Shown here: piece after piece, positions 9,209-18,766 of the stretch
Layout: each line of letters begins with the position of its first letter
How positions within the stretch are numbered: the first letter of the stretch is position 1
Assembly: GCF_003336705.1 (NCBI RefSeq)
Contig: NZ_QMDL01000001.1
Coordinates: forward strand, 1,116,001-1,180,000
Source of the DNA: Marinobacter litoralis
GTDB taxonomy: Bacteria; Pseudomonadota; Gammaproteobacteria; Pseudomonadales; Oleiphilaceae
Reading direction: 5' to 3'
Length of the DNA stretch: 64,000 nt
Position numbers and translations under genes: made by a program
Notes under the pieces: generated by a model
The model's input: the letters and a program-made list of their open reading frames with translations, nothing else
Database searches by the model: none
Told to the model about the DNA's origin: nothing

Positions 9209-9320
9209 TTTTCAATATGTTAAATAGTAATTTGAATAGTCTTTTAAAGTCTTTTTAGTTCTTAGCAAGCTTTGTTAAATTGCTCTTCAGATTCACCCAA
9301 TAGGTTCTGAGGAGCTTTAC

Positions 9321-10322
9321 ATGAAAACGTTTTTAAAAGGCATCGCACTCGGCGCTGCCCTACTCTCTGCTCAGCCAGCCCTTTCTGCTGATCGGGAGCT
9401 TCTCAATACCTCCTACGACATTGCCCGCGAGCTTTTTGCCGCCTATAACGTCGAGTTCCAGAAGCACTGGCAGGAGAAAACAGGCGAAACCGTTGAGATC
9501 AAGCAATCTCATGCGGGCTCGTCCAAGCAGGCTCAAGCCATTATCCAAGGCCTGAAGGCCGATGTTGCTACCTTCAACCAGGTTACTGACATCGACATCC
9601 TTCACACCCGAGGCCGTCTGATTCCTGAGAACTGGGCAGAGCGTCTGCCGAACAACAGCTCTCCTTATTATTCCACCATGGCGTTTCTGGTTCGCAAAGG
9701 TAACCCCAAGAACATTCAAAACTGGGATGACCTGATTCGCGAAGACGTTTCTTTGGTGATGCCTAACCCTAAAACCTCAGGTAACGGCCGCTACACCTAT
9801 CTGGCAGCATTAGGTTTTGCGCAGGATCAGTTCGGCGACGATCAAGACAAGATTGATGATTTCCTTGCCTCTTTGCTGGGCCAAGTCCGTGTTTTTGACA
9901 GCGGCGGCCGTGGTGCAACCACCACCTTTGTTGAGCGCGGTATCGGTGATGCTTTGCTGACCTTCGAATCCGAAGTACTGAACATTGCGGATCGCTTGGA
10001 AGGTGAATACGAAGTGGTTACCCCGAAAGTCAGTTTCCTGGCTGAATTCCCGGTCACCTGGATTGACGATTACACCAAGCAGAACGGTACCGAAGAACTG
10101 GCGAAAGAATACCTGAGCCACCTCTACTCTGAAGAGTCCCAGCGTTTGTTGGCTAGCTTCAACTACCGGGTTCAGAACGAAACCGTCTTGAAAGAGAACG
10201 CGGACCGCTTCCGTGACCTCAAACTGAAGTCCATCGATGAAATCGCCGGAGGCTGGGAAAACGCTATGAAAGCCCACTTCGCCAGTGGCGGTAAGCTCGA
10301 CCAGCTTCAGCGTCGGCGGTAA
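9321..10322 (+). CDS. sbp: Sulfate-binding periplasmic protein
   Basis: A 333-residue periplasmic sulfate-binding protein, the receptor of the importer encoded next. The signal peptide ends near residue 22 (QPALSADRELL). Family signatures include LNTSYD, QSHAGSSKQAQAI, ADVATFNQVTDID, MPNPKTSGNGRYTYLAA and FDSGGRGATTTFVERG. A GAGG Shine-Dalgarno lies 8 nt before the ATG. The 111-bp AT-rich region upstream presumably carries the promoter, and sulfur-limitation control by a CysB-type regulator would be expected, though no site was recognised. It is the first gene of sbp-cysT-cysW-cysA. Confidence 0.93.
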   Translation: MKTFLKGIALGAALLSAQPALSADRELLNTSYDIARELFAAYNVEFQKHWQEKTGETVEIKQSHAGSSKQAQAIIQGLKADVATFNQVTDIDILHTRGRLIPENWAERLPNNSSPYYSTMAFLVRKGNPKNIQNWDDLIREDVSLVMPNPKTSGNGRYTYLAALGFAQDQFGDDQDKIDDFLASLLGQVRVFDSGGRGATTTFVERGIGDALLTFESEVLNIADRLEGEYEVVTPKVSFLAEFPVTWIDDYTKQNGTEELAKEYLSHLYSEESQRLLASFNYRVQNETVLKENADRFRDLKLKSIDEIAGGWENAMKAHFASGGKLDQLQRRR

Positions 10323-10331
10323 GACACTCTA

Positions 10332-11204
10332 ATGTCTGCTCCTGCTCAAACAAGCGTCGCCTCAGTGCGGCGCTTTTCCGGTCGTAGCAAACGGGTCTTG
10401 CCAGGATTCGGGCTGAGTCTCGGCATCTCGCTGTTTTTCGTAAGCTTGGTCCTGCTTTTGCCACTAACCGGTTTGGTGGTGGAAACGTCTGGTATGACGT
10501 GGGATCAATTCGTGTTCACCATCACCGATCCGCGAGTGATCGAATCCTATAAAGTAACCGCGTGGACCGCGCTGGCCGCTTCGTTGTTTAACGGCGTGTT
10601 CGGGTTATTACTCGCTTGGGTCTTGGTACGTTACGAATTCCCCGGAAGGCGGTTGATTGATGCGGTTGTGGATCTCCCCTTCGCGTTGCCAACTGCGGTA
10701 GCAGGCATCACCCTGGCTACATTGTTCGCCCAAAACGGCTGGTACGGCCAGTGGCTGGACAAACTGGGAATCGAGGTGGCTTTCACCCCCATCGGCATTG
10801 TTGTGGCGATGGCCTTTACGAGTATCCCTTTTGTCGTCCGCACGGTTCAGCCGGTGCTCGAGGAGCTTTCTCCCGCCGACGAAGAAGCGGCTGTCAGTAT
10901 GGGTGCTTCGGATAGCCGGGTGTTCCGTAAAGTCATTTTCCCTTCGTTGTGGCCTGCATTGGTTACGGGTGTGGCGCTGTCGTTTACTCGCAGCCTCGGC
11001 GAATTCGGCGCGATCATTTTCATCGCGGGTAACACGCCCTACGTCAGTGAAGTGACCAGCCTGATGATCTTTATTCGCCTGCAGGAATACGACTACGCAG
11101 CCGCTAGTGCGATTGCATCGATGGTGTTACTTGCGTCGTTGATCTTGTTGTTTGCGATCAATCTCTGGCAGAGCCGTTACTTGCGCCGTTTGGAGGGTCG
11201 ATAG
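10332..11204 (+). CDS. cysT: Sulfate/thiosulfate ABC transporter permease CysT
   Basis: A 290-residue inner-membrane permease of the sulfate importer with about six membrane helices. The loop that docks with the ATPase is visible as EEAAVSMGASDSRVFRKVIF. It is followed by LGEFGAIIFIAGN, a feature of the CysT/CysW family. It begins 10 nt after sbp and abuts cysW, which starts at the next base after its stop, so tight coupling is expected. Assignment to CysT (also CysU) rather than CysW rests on order and on the N-terminal half. Confidence 0.92.
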   Translation: MSAPAQTSVASVRRFSGRSKRVLPGFGLSLGISLFFVSLVLLLPLTGLVVETSGMTWDQFVFTITDPRVIESYKVTAWTALAASLFNGVFGLLLAWVLVRYEFPGRRLIDAVVDLPFALPTAVAGITLATLFAQNGWYGQWLDKLGIEVAFTPIGIVVAMAFTSIPFVVRTVQPVLEELSPADEEAAVSMGASDSRVFRKVIFPSLWPALVTGVALSFTRSLGEFGAIIFIAGNTPYVSEVTSLMIFIRLQEYDYAAASAIASMVLLASLILLFAINLWQSRYLRRLEGR

Positions 11205-12062
11205 ATGTCACTCCACAGAAATAGGGTTGGTGATCAGCCGTGGGTACGCCGGACACTCATTGGCTTAGCCATGGTTTTAACCGTGATTTTTCTGGTGATA
11301 CCGGTGGTAGTGATCTTCACTCAGGCACTCAGTGCTGGCTGGAGCACGCTTGCGGGTAACATTCTGGATGAATACACCCTGCATGCGATCGGGCTAACAC
11401 TGTTTGTCGCACTGCTAACAGTGCCACTGAATCTCATCTTTGGTACGGCATTGGCATGGTCGGTCACACGCTTCAAGTTCCCGGGGCGCAAGTTGCTGAT
11501 CACGTTGATCGACATTCCGTTCGCTGTTTCCCCGGTTGTGGCAGGCCTGCTTTACCTGTTGCTCTACGGCCGAAACGGTTGGCTTGGCGGCTGGCTGAGT
11601 ACTCACGATATTCAGTTAATGTTCGCCTGGCCCGGCATTGTGATGGTCACCGTATTCGTAACCTGCCCGTTTGTCGCACGGGAACTGATACCGTTGATGC
11701 AACAACAAGGCAGCGAAGAAGAGGAAGCGGGCGTGGTTCTGGGGGCGTCGGGTTGGCGCATTTTCCGTAAGATCACACTGCCGAATATTAAATGGGCTCT
11801 TATATACGGCGTGATTCTCACCAACGCCCGTGCGGTCGGCGAATTTGGTGCAGTGTCGGTTGTTTCGGGGAACGTTCGCGGCCAAACCAATACCTTACCG
11901 TTGCACGTTGAGCTGCTGTATCAGGATTACAACATTGTCGGGGCATTCGCCAGTGCCTCGCTGCTTGCCGCCATCGCGATTCTTACGCTGGTCGCCAAAG
12001 CCTTTGTCGAATGGAAACAGGCTAAATCAGAACATTCCGCGCCGGAAACCAGAGGTGTCTGA
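11205..12062 (+). CDS. cysW: Sulfate/thiosulfate ABC transporter permease CysW
   Basis: A 285-residue partner permease of CysT. It has about six hydrophobic helices, the ATPase-docking loop [20 protein letters not shown] and the family motif [20 protein letters not shown]. The ATG immediately follows the cysT stop. The end is 2 nt before the ATG of cysA. CysT and CysW form the heterodimeric channel through which Sbp-bound sulfate enters. Confidence 0.93.
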   Translation: MSLHRNRVGDQPWVRRTLIGLAMVLTVIFLVIPVVVIFTQALSAGWSTLAGNILDEYTLHAIGLTLFVALLTVPLNLIFGTALAWSVTRFKFPGRKLLITLIDIPFAVSPVVAGLLYLLLYGRNGWLGGWLSTHDIQLMFAWPGIVMVTVFVTCPFVARELIPLMQQQGSEEEEAGVVLGASGWRIFRKITLPNIKWALIYGVILTNARAVGEFGAVSVVSGNVRGQTNTLPLHVELLYQDYNIVGAFASASLLAAIAILTLVAKAFVEWKQAKSEHSAPETRGV

Positions 12063-12063
12063 C

Positions 12064-13185
12064 ATGAGTATCACTATCCAGAACATCAACAAAACCTTCG
12101 GAAAATTTCAGGCGCTTAACGATGTGTCTTTGAAGATTCCGGAAGGTAAATTAACCGCTCTACTCGGCCCCTCCGGCTCGGGAAAAACCACTTTGTTGCG
12201 GATTATTGCGGGGCTGGAATCTTCCGATGCCGGGAAAATTTTGTTTAGTGGCGAAGATGTCAGCCATTTACACGTGCGGGATCGCAACATCGGTTTCGTG
12301 TTCCAGCATTATGCCTTGTTCCGCCACCTGACAGTCGCCCAGAACATTGCGTTCGGGCTGGAATCGCTGCCACGCAAAGAACGCCCTTCTAAACAGGAAA
12401 TTGCCCAGCGCGTTGAGAAACTGTTGGAGATGATCCAGTTGCCGCAACTGGCCGACCGTTTTCCTTCCCAGCTGTCTGGTGGTCAAAAGCAACGGGTTGC
12501 ACTGGCGCGCGCTTTGGCCACACAGCCCCGAATATTACTGTTGGATGAGCCGTTTGGGGCTCTGGATGCGAAAGTTCGTAAGGATCTGCGCCGTTGGCTG
12601 CGCGCGTTACACGATGAATATCATTTCACCAGCATTTTCGTGACTCATGATCAGGAAGAAGCTTTGGAGCTGTCCGATCAAGTTGTCGTGATGAGCCAAG
12701 GCAAAGTCGAACAAGTCGATAGCCCTGCGCAATTGTACGCTCGGCCCGACAGCCGTTTCGTGTTCGACTTCCTTGGCCATGTGAACGTACTGTCGGGTGT
12801 GGTCAAAAGCCAAAAACTGGTGCAAGGCGACGCTTGGGTATCGCTACCCGGCACCAAAGGCGATCAAGAAGCCCAACTTTACCTTCGCCCCCATGAAGTT
12901 CAGTTGTCCCGATCACCCGCCACCCATGCCCGGCTACCCTTACGTATCCAGTCCATCAGTCTGATTGGCTCGGAAGTTCGTCTGGAGTTGGCACCCGAGG
13001 GCTGGGAAAGTCATGAATTGTGGGAAACCGGCATGAGCCACGCGGAGTTTGCCCGGCAAAATCCTACACGTGGCGAGCTTTGGTATGCCGTACCCAATGT
13101 AGGCCATTTGTTTGAGGCGGATAGCCATCAACCACGCGCCGTTAATTGGGATTTTCAAAACGCCGCTAACGCCAGCAGCATGTAA
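12064..13185 (+). CDS. cysA: Sulfate/thiosulfate ABC transporter ATPase CysA
   Basis: A 373-residue ATPase that drives the sulfate importer. The Walker A GPSGSGKT is at 35-42, the signature LSGGQKQR at 137-144 and Walker B RILLLDEP at 156-163, with His195 in FVTHDQEEA. The C-terminal domain (about 240-373) is the regulatory TOBE-like extension usual for CysA. The start at 12064 is chosen because it follows the cysW stop by one base; a longer open frame begins inside cysW and is not credible. A strong terminator follows. Confidence 0.95.
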   Translation: MSITIQNINKTFGKFQALNDVSLKIPEGKLTALLGPSGSGKTTLLRIIAGLESSDAGKILFSGEDVSHLHVRDRNIGFVFQHYALFRHLTVAQNIAFGLESLPRKERPSKQEIAQRVEKLLEMIQLPQLADRFPSQLSGGQKQRVALARALATQPRILLLDEPFGALDAKVRKDLRRWLRALHDEYHFTSIFVTHDQEEALELSDQVVVMSQGKVEQVDSPAQLYARPDSRFVFDFLGHVNVLSGVVKSQKLVQGDAWVSLPGTKGDQEAQLYLRPHEVQLSRSPATHARLPLRIQSISLIGSEVRLELAPEGWESHELWETGMSHAEFARQNPTRGELWYAVPNVGHLFEADSHQPRAVNWDFQNAANASSM

Positions 13186-13212
13186 ACGACTGGTTACAAA
13201 GCACTGTTTACC

Positions 13213-13251
13213 AAAAAGCCCCGACACCTTAAGACAGGTTCGGGGCTTTTT
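13213..13251 (+). terminator. Rho-independent terminator of the sulfate operon
   Basis: AAAAAGCCCCGA (13213-13224) pairs perfectly with TCGGGGCTTTTT (13240-13251) across a 15-nt loop. The GC core and trailing T-run form a classic intrinsic terminator 28 bp after the cysA stop. Confidence 0.9.
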
Positions 13252-13306
13252 GTTGTTTGAAATGAACGCTATAGTCTGGCAACACAATAACAATCAGGCA
13301 GTAACC

Positions 13307-14803
13307 ATGAAACGGCGTAATCAGCGCAAACTTTCTGTCATTATTATTGGTACAGGCTTTGGTGGTATTGGCATGGCCATCCAGCTCAAACGAGCCGGTT
13401 ATACCGACCTCACCCTTCTTGAAAAAGCACCTAAAGCGGGAGGGACATGGCGCGACAACACCTACCCCGGTGCGGCATGTGACGTGCAATCCCATCTTTA
13501 TTCATATTCTTTTGAGCCAAAGCATGACTGGACCCGAAAATTTGCGCCGCAGGCTGAAATCGAAGGCTACATCGAGCACTGTATTACCAAGTATGGATTG
13601 CAGCCGTACATCCGTTTTAATCAAGCTGTAACCGGTGCCCGTTTTGATGCCGCGACTAATTCATGGGCCGTCACAACCGCATCTGGCGACACCTACACAG
13701 CGAACGTATTGATCGCTGCCACAGGGCAATTAAACCGTCCTGCAGTCCCGTCTATCGCTGGCATTGAACGGTTTACAGGCCACACCTTTCATTCGGCTAC
13801 TTGGGATCACGATTTTGACTTGTCCGGTAAACGGGTTGCCGTGATTGGTACCGGTGCCAGTGCTATTCAGTTTGTCCCAAACATTGTGCCGGCCGTAGCA
13901 AAGCTGGACTTGTACCAGCGTTCGGCCGCTTGGGTCGTTCCGAAATCCGACCGGCCGTTTACCCCGCTTGAACACAACTTGTTTCAGAAAATGCCATTAT
14001 GGGATCGGGCCTACCGCGCATTGATTTATGTGAAAAATGAATCCCGTGCATTGGCCTTTACCCGCTTTAGAAAACTCCTGGACTTTGTAGCTCGCCAAGC
14101 TGTGAAAGAGGCCAAGGCCAAAGTCTCGGACCCCACTAAACGGCAGCACATCATCCCCGATTATCAAATTGGCTGTAAGCGCATTCTTATTTCCAATGAC
14201 TGGTATCCCGCCATCGATCAGCCCCACCTTGATTTGATTACCGATGGCATATCCGAGGTTGATGAAACGGGCATTGTCACCACCGATGGTCAACACCGTC
14301 CCGCGGATGCCATCATATTCGCAACCGGGTTTCGGGCCAGCGAATACTTGTCCCCTATCACCATCACAGGGCTCGATGGCGTATTACTGAACGATGCCTG
14401 GGCGAATGGCGCTAAAGCGTTCAAAGGCATAACCGTAAACGGATTTCCGAACCTGTTTATGCTTTATGGTCCGAACACCAACTTGGCCCACAACTCGATT
14501 CTGTATATGCTCGAATCCCAGTTCAGTTATGTCATCAGCGCGCTGAATGCTTTGGCAAAGTATCCAAATTCCGCGATCGATGTGCGAGAAGACCGTCAAA
14601 CCCGCTATTGCTCGGTGGTTCAGGAACGATTGGGCGGTACCGTTTGGGACTCGGGTTGCCAGTCCTGGTATTTAGACGAATCCGGAAGAAACACAGCCCT
14701 TTGGCCTGGCTTTACGTTTAGCTATCGTTTTGCCACGCGCTCGATAGATACCGCTGATTATCGGTTTTTCACTCCGGGCTCCGGTAATGGACTTAAGGTT
14801 TAA
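13307..14803 (+). CDS. Baeyer-Villiger-type flavin monooxygenase
   Basis: A 498-residue FAD/NADPH monooxygenase. The FAD fold VIIIGTGFGGIGMAIQL is at the N terminus, followed by GGTWRDNTYPGAACDVQS. The Baeyer-Villiger fingerprint F-x-G-x(3)-H-x(3)-W-D appears as FTGHTFHSATWD, and the NADPH-binding fold is VAVIGTGASAIQF. The family inserts oxygen into ketones to give esters or lactones; the substrate is unknown. ATG 13307 is chosen because the FAD fold begins about 10 residues later. Longer in-frame starts at 13262 and 13112 run back through the terminator or into cysA. The transporter gene starts 2 nt after the stop. Confidence 0.88.
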   Translation: MKRRNQRKLSVIIIGTGFGGIGMAIQLKRAGYTDLTLLEKAPKAGGTWRDNTYPGAACDVQSHLYSYSFEPKHDWTRKFAPQAEIEGYIEHCITKYGLQPYIRFNQAVTGARFDAATNSWAVTTASGDTYTANVLIAATGQLNRPAVPSIAGIERFTGHTFHSATWDHDFDLSGKRVAVIGTGASAIQFVPNIVPAVAKLDLYQRSAAWVVPKSDRPFTPLEHNLFQKMPLWDRAYRALIYVKNESRALAFTRFRKLLDFVARQAVKEAKAKVSDPTKRQHIIPDYQIGCKRILISNDWYPAIDQPHLDLITDGISEVDETGIVTTDGQHRPADAIIFATGFRASEYLSPITITGLDGVLLNDAWANGAKAFKGITVNGFPNLFMLYGPNTNLAHNSILYMLESQFSYVISALNALAKYPNSAIDVREDRQTRYCSVVQERLGGTVWDSGCQSWYLDESGRNTALWPGFTFSYRFATRSIDTADYRFFTPGSGNGLKV

Positions 14804-14805
14804 TC

Positions 14806-15828
14806 ATGAAGTTTCGTATTGACACCTTCACCTTGCTACTGCTGGGTGCGATCGTTTTAGCATCTTTTGTACCGGTAACGGGCGGTGCGGCCGATGCCCT
14901 CGCAACGTTAGGCACCTGGGCGGTGGCATTGCTGTTTTTTCTTCATGGTGCGGCCCTCTCCCGCCAACAGATAATCGACGGCGCAACCCATTGGCGCTTG
15001 CACATATTGATCACCTCACTAACCTTCGTTTTCTTCCCGCTCGTGGTTTTGCCCATCAACGGCCTGAGTAGCATCATTCCGGAATGGATGCCCAAAGACC
15101 TTGGCCTCGGCTTCCTTTATCTCGGGGTGTTGCCATCAGCTGTTTCGTCGTCCATCGCTTATACCGCGATGGCCAAAGGCAACGTACCTGCCGCCATATG
15201 CAGTGCCGCAGCATCCAATGTATTCGGCATGATGCTGACCCCTTTCCTGCTGCTCTTGTTGGTGTCTACCTCTGGCGATGGCAACTTTTCAGTGGCAGAA
15301 GCCCTGAAAGATATCGTAATGCAGCTATTACTGCCCTTTGCTGTTGGCCATGCCATGAGGCCGTGGCTCGGAGGTTTCCTTGGTCGTAATGAGTCTCTTA
15401 TGTCACGGTACGACCAATGCGTTATCTGGATTATCGTCTACTCTGCGTTTTCTCATTCGGTGGTCAGCGGCCTTTGGCAGAACCTTCCAGTTCAGGCCAT
15501 CATCTTGGCTATTGTGCTGTGTTTCGGACTGCTGGGGCTGTTTATGCTGGCGGCAACCGTCATGGTGAGACGATTCGGGTTCAGTTTAGAAGACGAAGCC
15601 GCAGTGGTGTTCTGCGGCTCAAAGAAGAGTTTGGCTTCTGGTTTGCCGATGGCTAAGGTGCTCTTTTCAGGGCATCCTGGCTTCGGGATGATCGTGTTGC
15701 CGATCATGTGTTACAACCAGATTCAGGTGATCGTGGGCGCCATACTGGCGCAGAAGTACCGGGTAAAGATTGAGCAGGCCTCAGCTGCCAACGCCCATGC
15801 CACCGAAAATCATGGTCAGAATCACTAA
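14806..15828 (+). CDS. SBF-like transporter (bile acid:sodium symporter superfamily)
   Basis: A 340-residue membrane protein with about ten hydrophobic helices. It resembles the YfeH/SBF-like branch of the bile acid:sodium symporter superfamily, with GVLPSAVSSSIAYTAMAKGN, SAAASNVFGMMLTP and FCGSKKSLASGLPMAKVLF. The last has the usual helix-break residues of the second half. Its ATG lies 2 nt after the monooxygenase stop, so the two are very likely co-translated. The transporter may move the monooxygenase substrate or product. Its last 48 bp overlap the convergent J-like gene. Confidence 0.85.
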   Translation: MKFRIDTFTLLLLGAIVLASFVPVTGGAADALATLGTWAVALLFFLHGAALSRQQIIDGATHWRLHILITSLTFVFFPLVVLPINGLSSIIPEWMPKDLGLGFLYLGVLPSAVSSSIAYTAMAKGNVPAAICSAAASNVFGMMLTPFLLLLLVSTSGDGNFSVAEALKDIVMQLLLPFAVGHAMRPWLGGFLGRNESLMSRYDQCVIWIIVYSAFSHSVVSGLWQNLPVQAIILAIVLCFGLLGLFMLAATVMVRRFGFSLEDEAAVVFCGSKKSLASGLPMAKVLFSGHPGFGMIVLPIMCYNQIQVIVGAILAQKYRVKIEQASAANAHATENHGQNH

Positions 15829-16410
15829 CCCGATGATCCAGCCTATAACCGCTGGCCAAAAGTTAGCGGTTTGGGACAGCGGTTCTATTTCGTCCCGGGG
15901 GTCATTCTCTTCAAGCGCGGTTGATTGCTGTTCCTGCTCGGTAATCGCCTCCTGAACGGTGAACCATTCAAACCACTCCCCTAAAAAGCGGGCGACTGGC
16001 TGCGGGAACGATCCATTCTCAGCCATGGGACGAATCCAGGACTCTAACTGTTGGCCAATTTCGCGGCGAAGCGGCAGCTGATCCGCGGGTGGCTCGCAGA
16101 GTATTGCTTTCCAGATACCTACATCCTGCTGGCGGCCTGAATCATTCATCAGAGCCTTAATCTGAATAACAACCTCGCGCACTATTTGGGATTCGTTAGC
16201 GTCTAACTGATGATCGGCTATCGGACTGGGTTCCGGCGCCGCAACCGCCGCCGGCGTAGCCATGGGTTCGCCCCCTGCCGCCTCCCGGTAGGCTTCGTCC
16301 AGCCTACGAGCTTCTTCGGTTGACGCAAATTTCATCTGGCGCTCATAAGCCTGACGAATTTCCTCACGATCACTCGTCGGCTCAATGCCCAGAATCTCCC
16401 AGCAGCTCAT
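15781..16410 (-). CDS. J-like membrane protein lacking the HPD motif
   Basis: A 209-residue protein of unknown role. The first 45 residues resemble a shortened J-domain: CWEILGIEPTSDREEIRQAY gives helices I and II, and ARRLDEAYREA gives helix III. The HPD tripeptide needed to stimulate Hsp70 is absent and the loop is short. The middle is acidic/helical, and one membrane helix lies at the C terminus (FWPAVIGWIIGLVILTMIF). GGAG stands 10 nt before ATG 16410. The 3' end overlaps the convergent transporter gene by 48 bp. It may be a J-like adaptor or an unrelated helical protein. Confidence 0.7.
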   Translation of the reverse strand: MSCWEILGIEPTSDREEIRQAYERQMKFASTEEARRLDEAYREAAGGEPMATPAAVAAPEPSPIADHQLDANESQIVREVVIQIKALMNDSGRQQDVGIWKAILCEPPADQLPLRREIGQQLESWIRPMAENGSFPQPVARFLGEWFEWFTVQEAITEQEQQSTALEENDPRDEIEPLSQTANFWPAVIGWIIGLVILTMIFGGMGVGS

Positions 16411-16537
16411 ACAACAATCACTCCGAATATGTCGCCTCTGTAAACTTTATAGAGACAAATGATTTTGGTTCTCCTAGGATTGGAGAATATATGCAACTAA
16501 ATTCGCACGATGAATTCCTAATTATAGAACGACTACT

Positions 16538-18766
16538 ATGCCAGAGACGAATTGCTTGTACCGCATTCTGAATACCAAGAAATTCGCAAAACATGTTGGT
16601 TGGTCAATAATAGTCAGCGGTTTAGGGTTCACCGTACCCCTATCTGCGAGCGCCGAGAACCCTTCTTTCAACGATGGGCTGCACGAGTTTGACAGCGACA
16701 TTCCTCAAGTTCTCACCACTACCCGCCTCAGGCAACCAAAAACCCGGGTGCCAGGCAGCACTACGGTCATTCAGGGCGACAAGATCCGCGATCTTGGCAT
16801 TATGAATCTGTACGAAGTGTTTCGGCTGGTACCAGGGATGACCGTTAACTTTGTCGGGAGCCATCAACCCGTCGTTACTTATCATGGCACGGTTCACTAT
16901 GAGCAAAGGCGCATGCAGGTGCTGGTTGATGGCAGAACGGCCCACCGAGCCACACTTTCGGACATGGACTGGGAAACCATGCCAGTGCCACTAGAGTTGA
17001 TCGAACGCATAGAAGTTGCCAGAGGCCCGAACTCGGCAGCCTATGGTATTAACGCCTTTTTAGGCACGATCAATATCATCACGCGTGACCCGGCGGACAC
17101 AGCGGGTGCGGAAACACGGGTCACACGAGGCTCCCGTAACCATATCCGCACATTCGCTTCAGTCGGCGGTGCCGGACAAACGGTAGATTGGCGGCTTTCG
17201 TATGAGAAACGCAAATTCGATGGGTTCGATTACCAAGAGGATGGTGATGAGCACGTTTCGTTCAATGACGGCCACAACATCAATTCGTTCGGTTATGACT
17301 CTCGCTTCAAGTTCAATAGAAGTACGAACATTGAGGTGAAAGCGGGGGTCACAGATGGCATCAAACAGCAGGACAAAGGAAAAAGCGGTGAGCTAGACCC
17401 CATCGAACACCCAAATATTGATGTGCGGGATTATTTCATTCAAAGTCAGTTCAACCACAGCACATCCGAACATCACTTTTTTCATGTCCTCGCGAGTGTT
17501 TCAAATTTCAATCGCCGAGATCGTTATGACATAGAGCTCGGTGAGTCGGCTGTCAATTGTTTGCGGAATCCGAATGGCCCATCGCTTTATTTCCGCACCC
17601 AAGATCCAAACGATGGCAGCCGCCTGGAACCTTGCCAGGTTCCAATCCCCGGGGAAACGCCGCTTCGCGCGAACGTCAATGCGGATTACGAAGACACAAG
17701 GCTGGAGCTGGAAATTCAAGACACCCTACTCTTCAACGACGATCTGAAACTGGTGTCTGGTGCAGGCTTTCGAAAAAATATTCTTCGATCTGAAACCTAC
17801 TTCAATGGCCGTGAACACAGTTATCAGTCTCGTTACTTCGGCAATCTGGAGTATACGCCCTGGACCTGGGTAACCATGAACGTAGGTGGCAACTGGGAGC
17901 ATTCCAGTACCACCGATGAAGGCTATTTTTCACCACGGGTTGCCACCAATTTTGTTATCAATAGCCACCACGCAATTCGGTTCGTATACTCTCAGGCAGT
18001 AAGAACCCCGGACTCCTTCGAACAGAGCCCCAATACAGGGTTTACACTCACCAACGTAGCTCCTGCCATGTATTCTGATCTCGAAGGGCGCCGGATAACC
18101 ATTGTTGATGCTGCTCAGGCGCCCCATGCTTTAACGCTCGGCAGGGATCTCGACGAGGAGCGTATTACATCCCATGAGATCAGCTATTTCGGCCAGTTCC
18201 CGCTAGAGTCTGCGCTACTTTCTGTAGAGGTGCGCGGCTTTAAAGATCAGATGCGCGATATGATCAGCGGCGTTATTCAGTTGGCCCAATGGACACTGGG
18301 CAACAATGTTGATGTTGACCAAAAAGGATTTGAAGTGGAGGCGACGCTCGCCTACCCGAACACAGCACTGCGAGCGACCTATGCCTATCTTGATCAGGAT
18401 TCACGCTACGTTGGCCCACCGATTCTAGACGCTTCAGGTGAAGTGGACACTAAGCAGCATGAGTACCAGAAAGGCCTGCTTTCCCGAATGTCTACCCGAC
18501 ACTCGGGCAGTTTTTCGATCATCCAGGATTTCCCCTTTGATCTGAAAGCATCGTCCGCATTCTACTGGGCCGACGAGTTTCTGCGCACCGAAAACCAATT
18601 TGAACGCATCGATGTTCGATTGGCGAAACAGTTTTTTCGAACGGATTATACGGCCGAAATTGCGGTTACGATGCAGCACTACCTGAACCGGGAGCCAGAG
18701 CTTAGCTCAGACAACAATATTGAAGACCACAACCAGTTCTTCGTAGAAGCAGGCGTTAGATTTTGA
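16538..18766 (+). CDS. TonB-dependent outer-membrane receptor
   Basis: A 742-residue TonB-dependent receptor. The signal peptide ends near ASAEN. A plug domain follows, with VIQGDKIRDLGIMNLYEVFR, VPGMTV, QVLVDGRTAH, IERIEVARGPNSAAYGINAF and the plug end INIITRDP. The remaining roughly 500 residues are barrel strands ending in the outer-membrane C-terminal aromatic (VEAGVRF). Such receptors take up siderophores, vitamins or other ligands using TonB energy; the ligand is unknown. No strong Shine-Dalgarno precedes ATG 16538, so the start is provisional. The stop overlaps the TTG start of the binding-protein gene, beginning a three-gene overlapping operon. Confidence 0.9.
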   Translation: MPETNCLYRILNTKKFAKHVGWSIIVSGLGFTVPLSASAENPSFNDGLHEFDSDIPQVLTTTRLRQPKTRVPGSTTVIQGDKIRDLGIMNLYEVFRLVPGMTVNFVGSHQPVVTYHGTVHYEQRRMQVLVDGRTAHRATLSDMDWETMPVPLELIERIEVARGPNSAAYGINAFLGTINIITRDPADTAGAETRVTRGSRNHIRTFASVGGAGQTVDWRLSYEKRKFDGFDYQEDGDEHVSFNDGHNINSFGYDSRFKFNRSTNIEVKAGVTDGIKQQDKGKSGELDPIEHPNIDVRDYFIQSQFNHSTSEHHFFHVLASVSNFNRRDRYDIELGESAVNCLRNPNGPSLYFRTQDPNDGSRLEPCQVPIPGETPLRANVNADYEDTRLELEIQDTLLFNDDLKLVSGAGFRKNILRSETYFNGREHSYQSRYFGNLEYTPWTWVTMNVGGNWEHSSTTDEGYFSPRVATNFVINSHHAIRFVYSQAVRTPDSFEQSPNTGFTLTNVAPAMYSDLEGRRITIVDAAQAPHALTLGRDLDEERITSHEISYFGQFPLESALLSVEVRGFKDQMRDMISGVIQLAQWTLGNNVDVDQKGFEVEATLAYPNTALRATYAYLDQDSRYVGPPILDASGEVDTKQHEYQKGLLSRMSTRHSGSFSIIQDFPFDLKASSAFYWADEFLRTENQFERIDVRLAKQFFRTDYTAEIAVTMQHYLNREPELSSDNNIEDHNQFFVEAGVRF

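Noticed and set aside
11830..12063. Extended cysA frame beginning inside cysW
   Set aside because: It lies in another frame of cysW; the ATG at 12064 gives the standard CysA N terminus.
13112..13306. N-terminal extension of the monooxygenase reading frame
   Set aside because: It runs back through the cysA end and across the operon terminator; the FAD fold begins just after ATG 13307.
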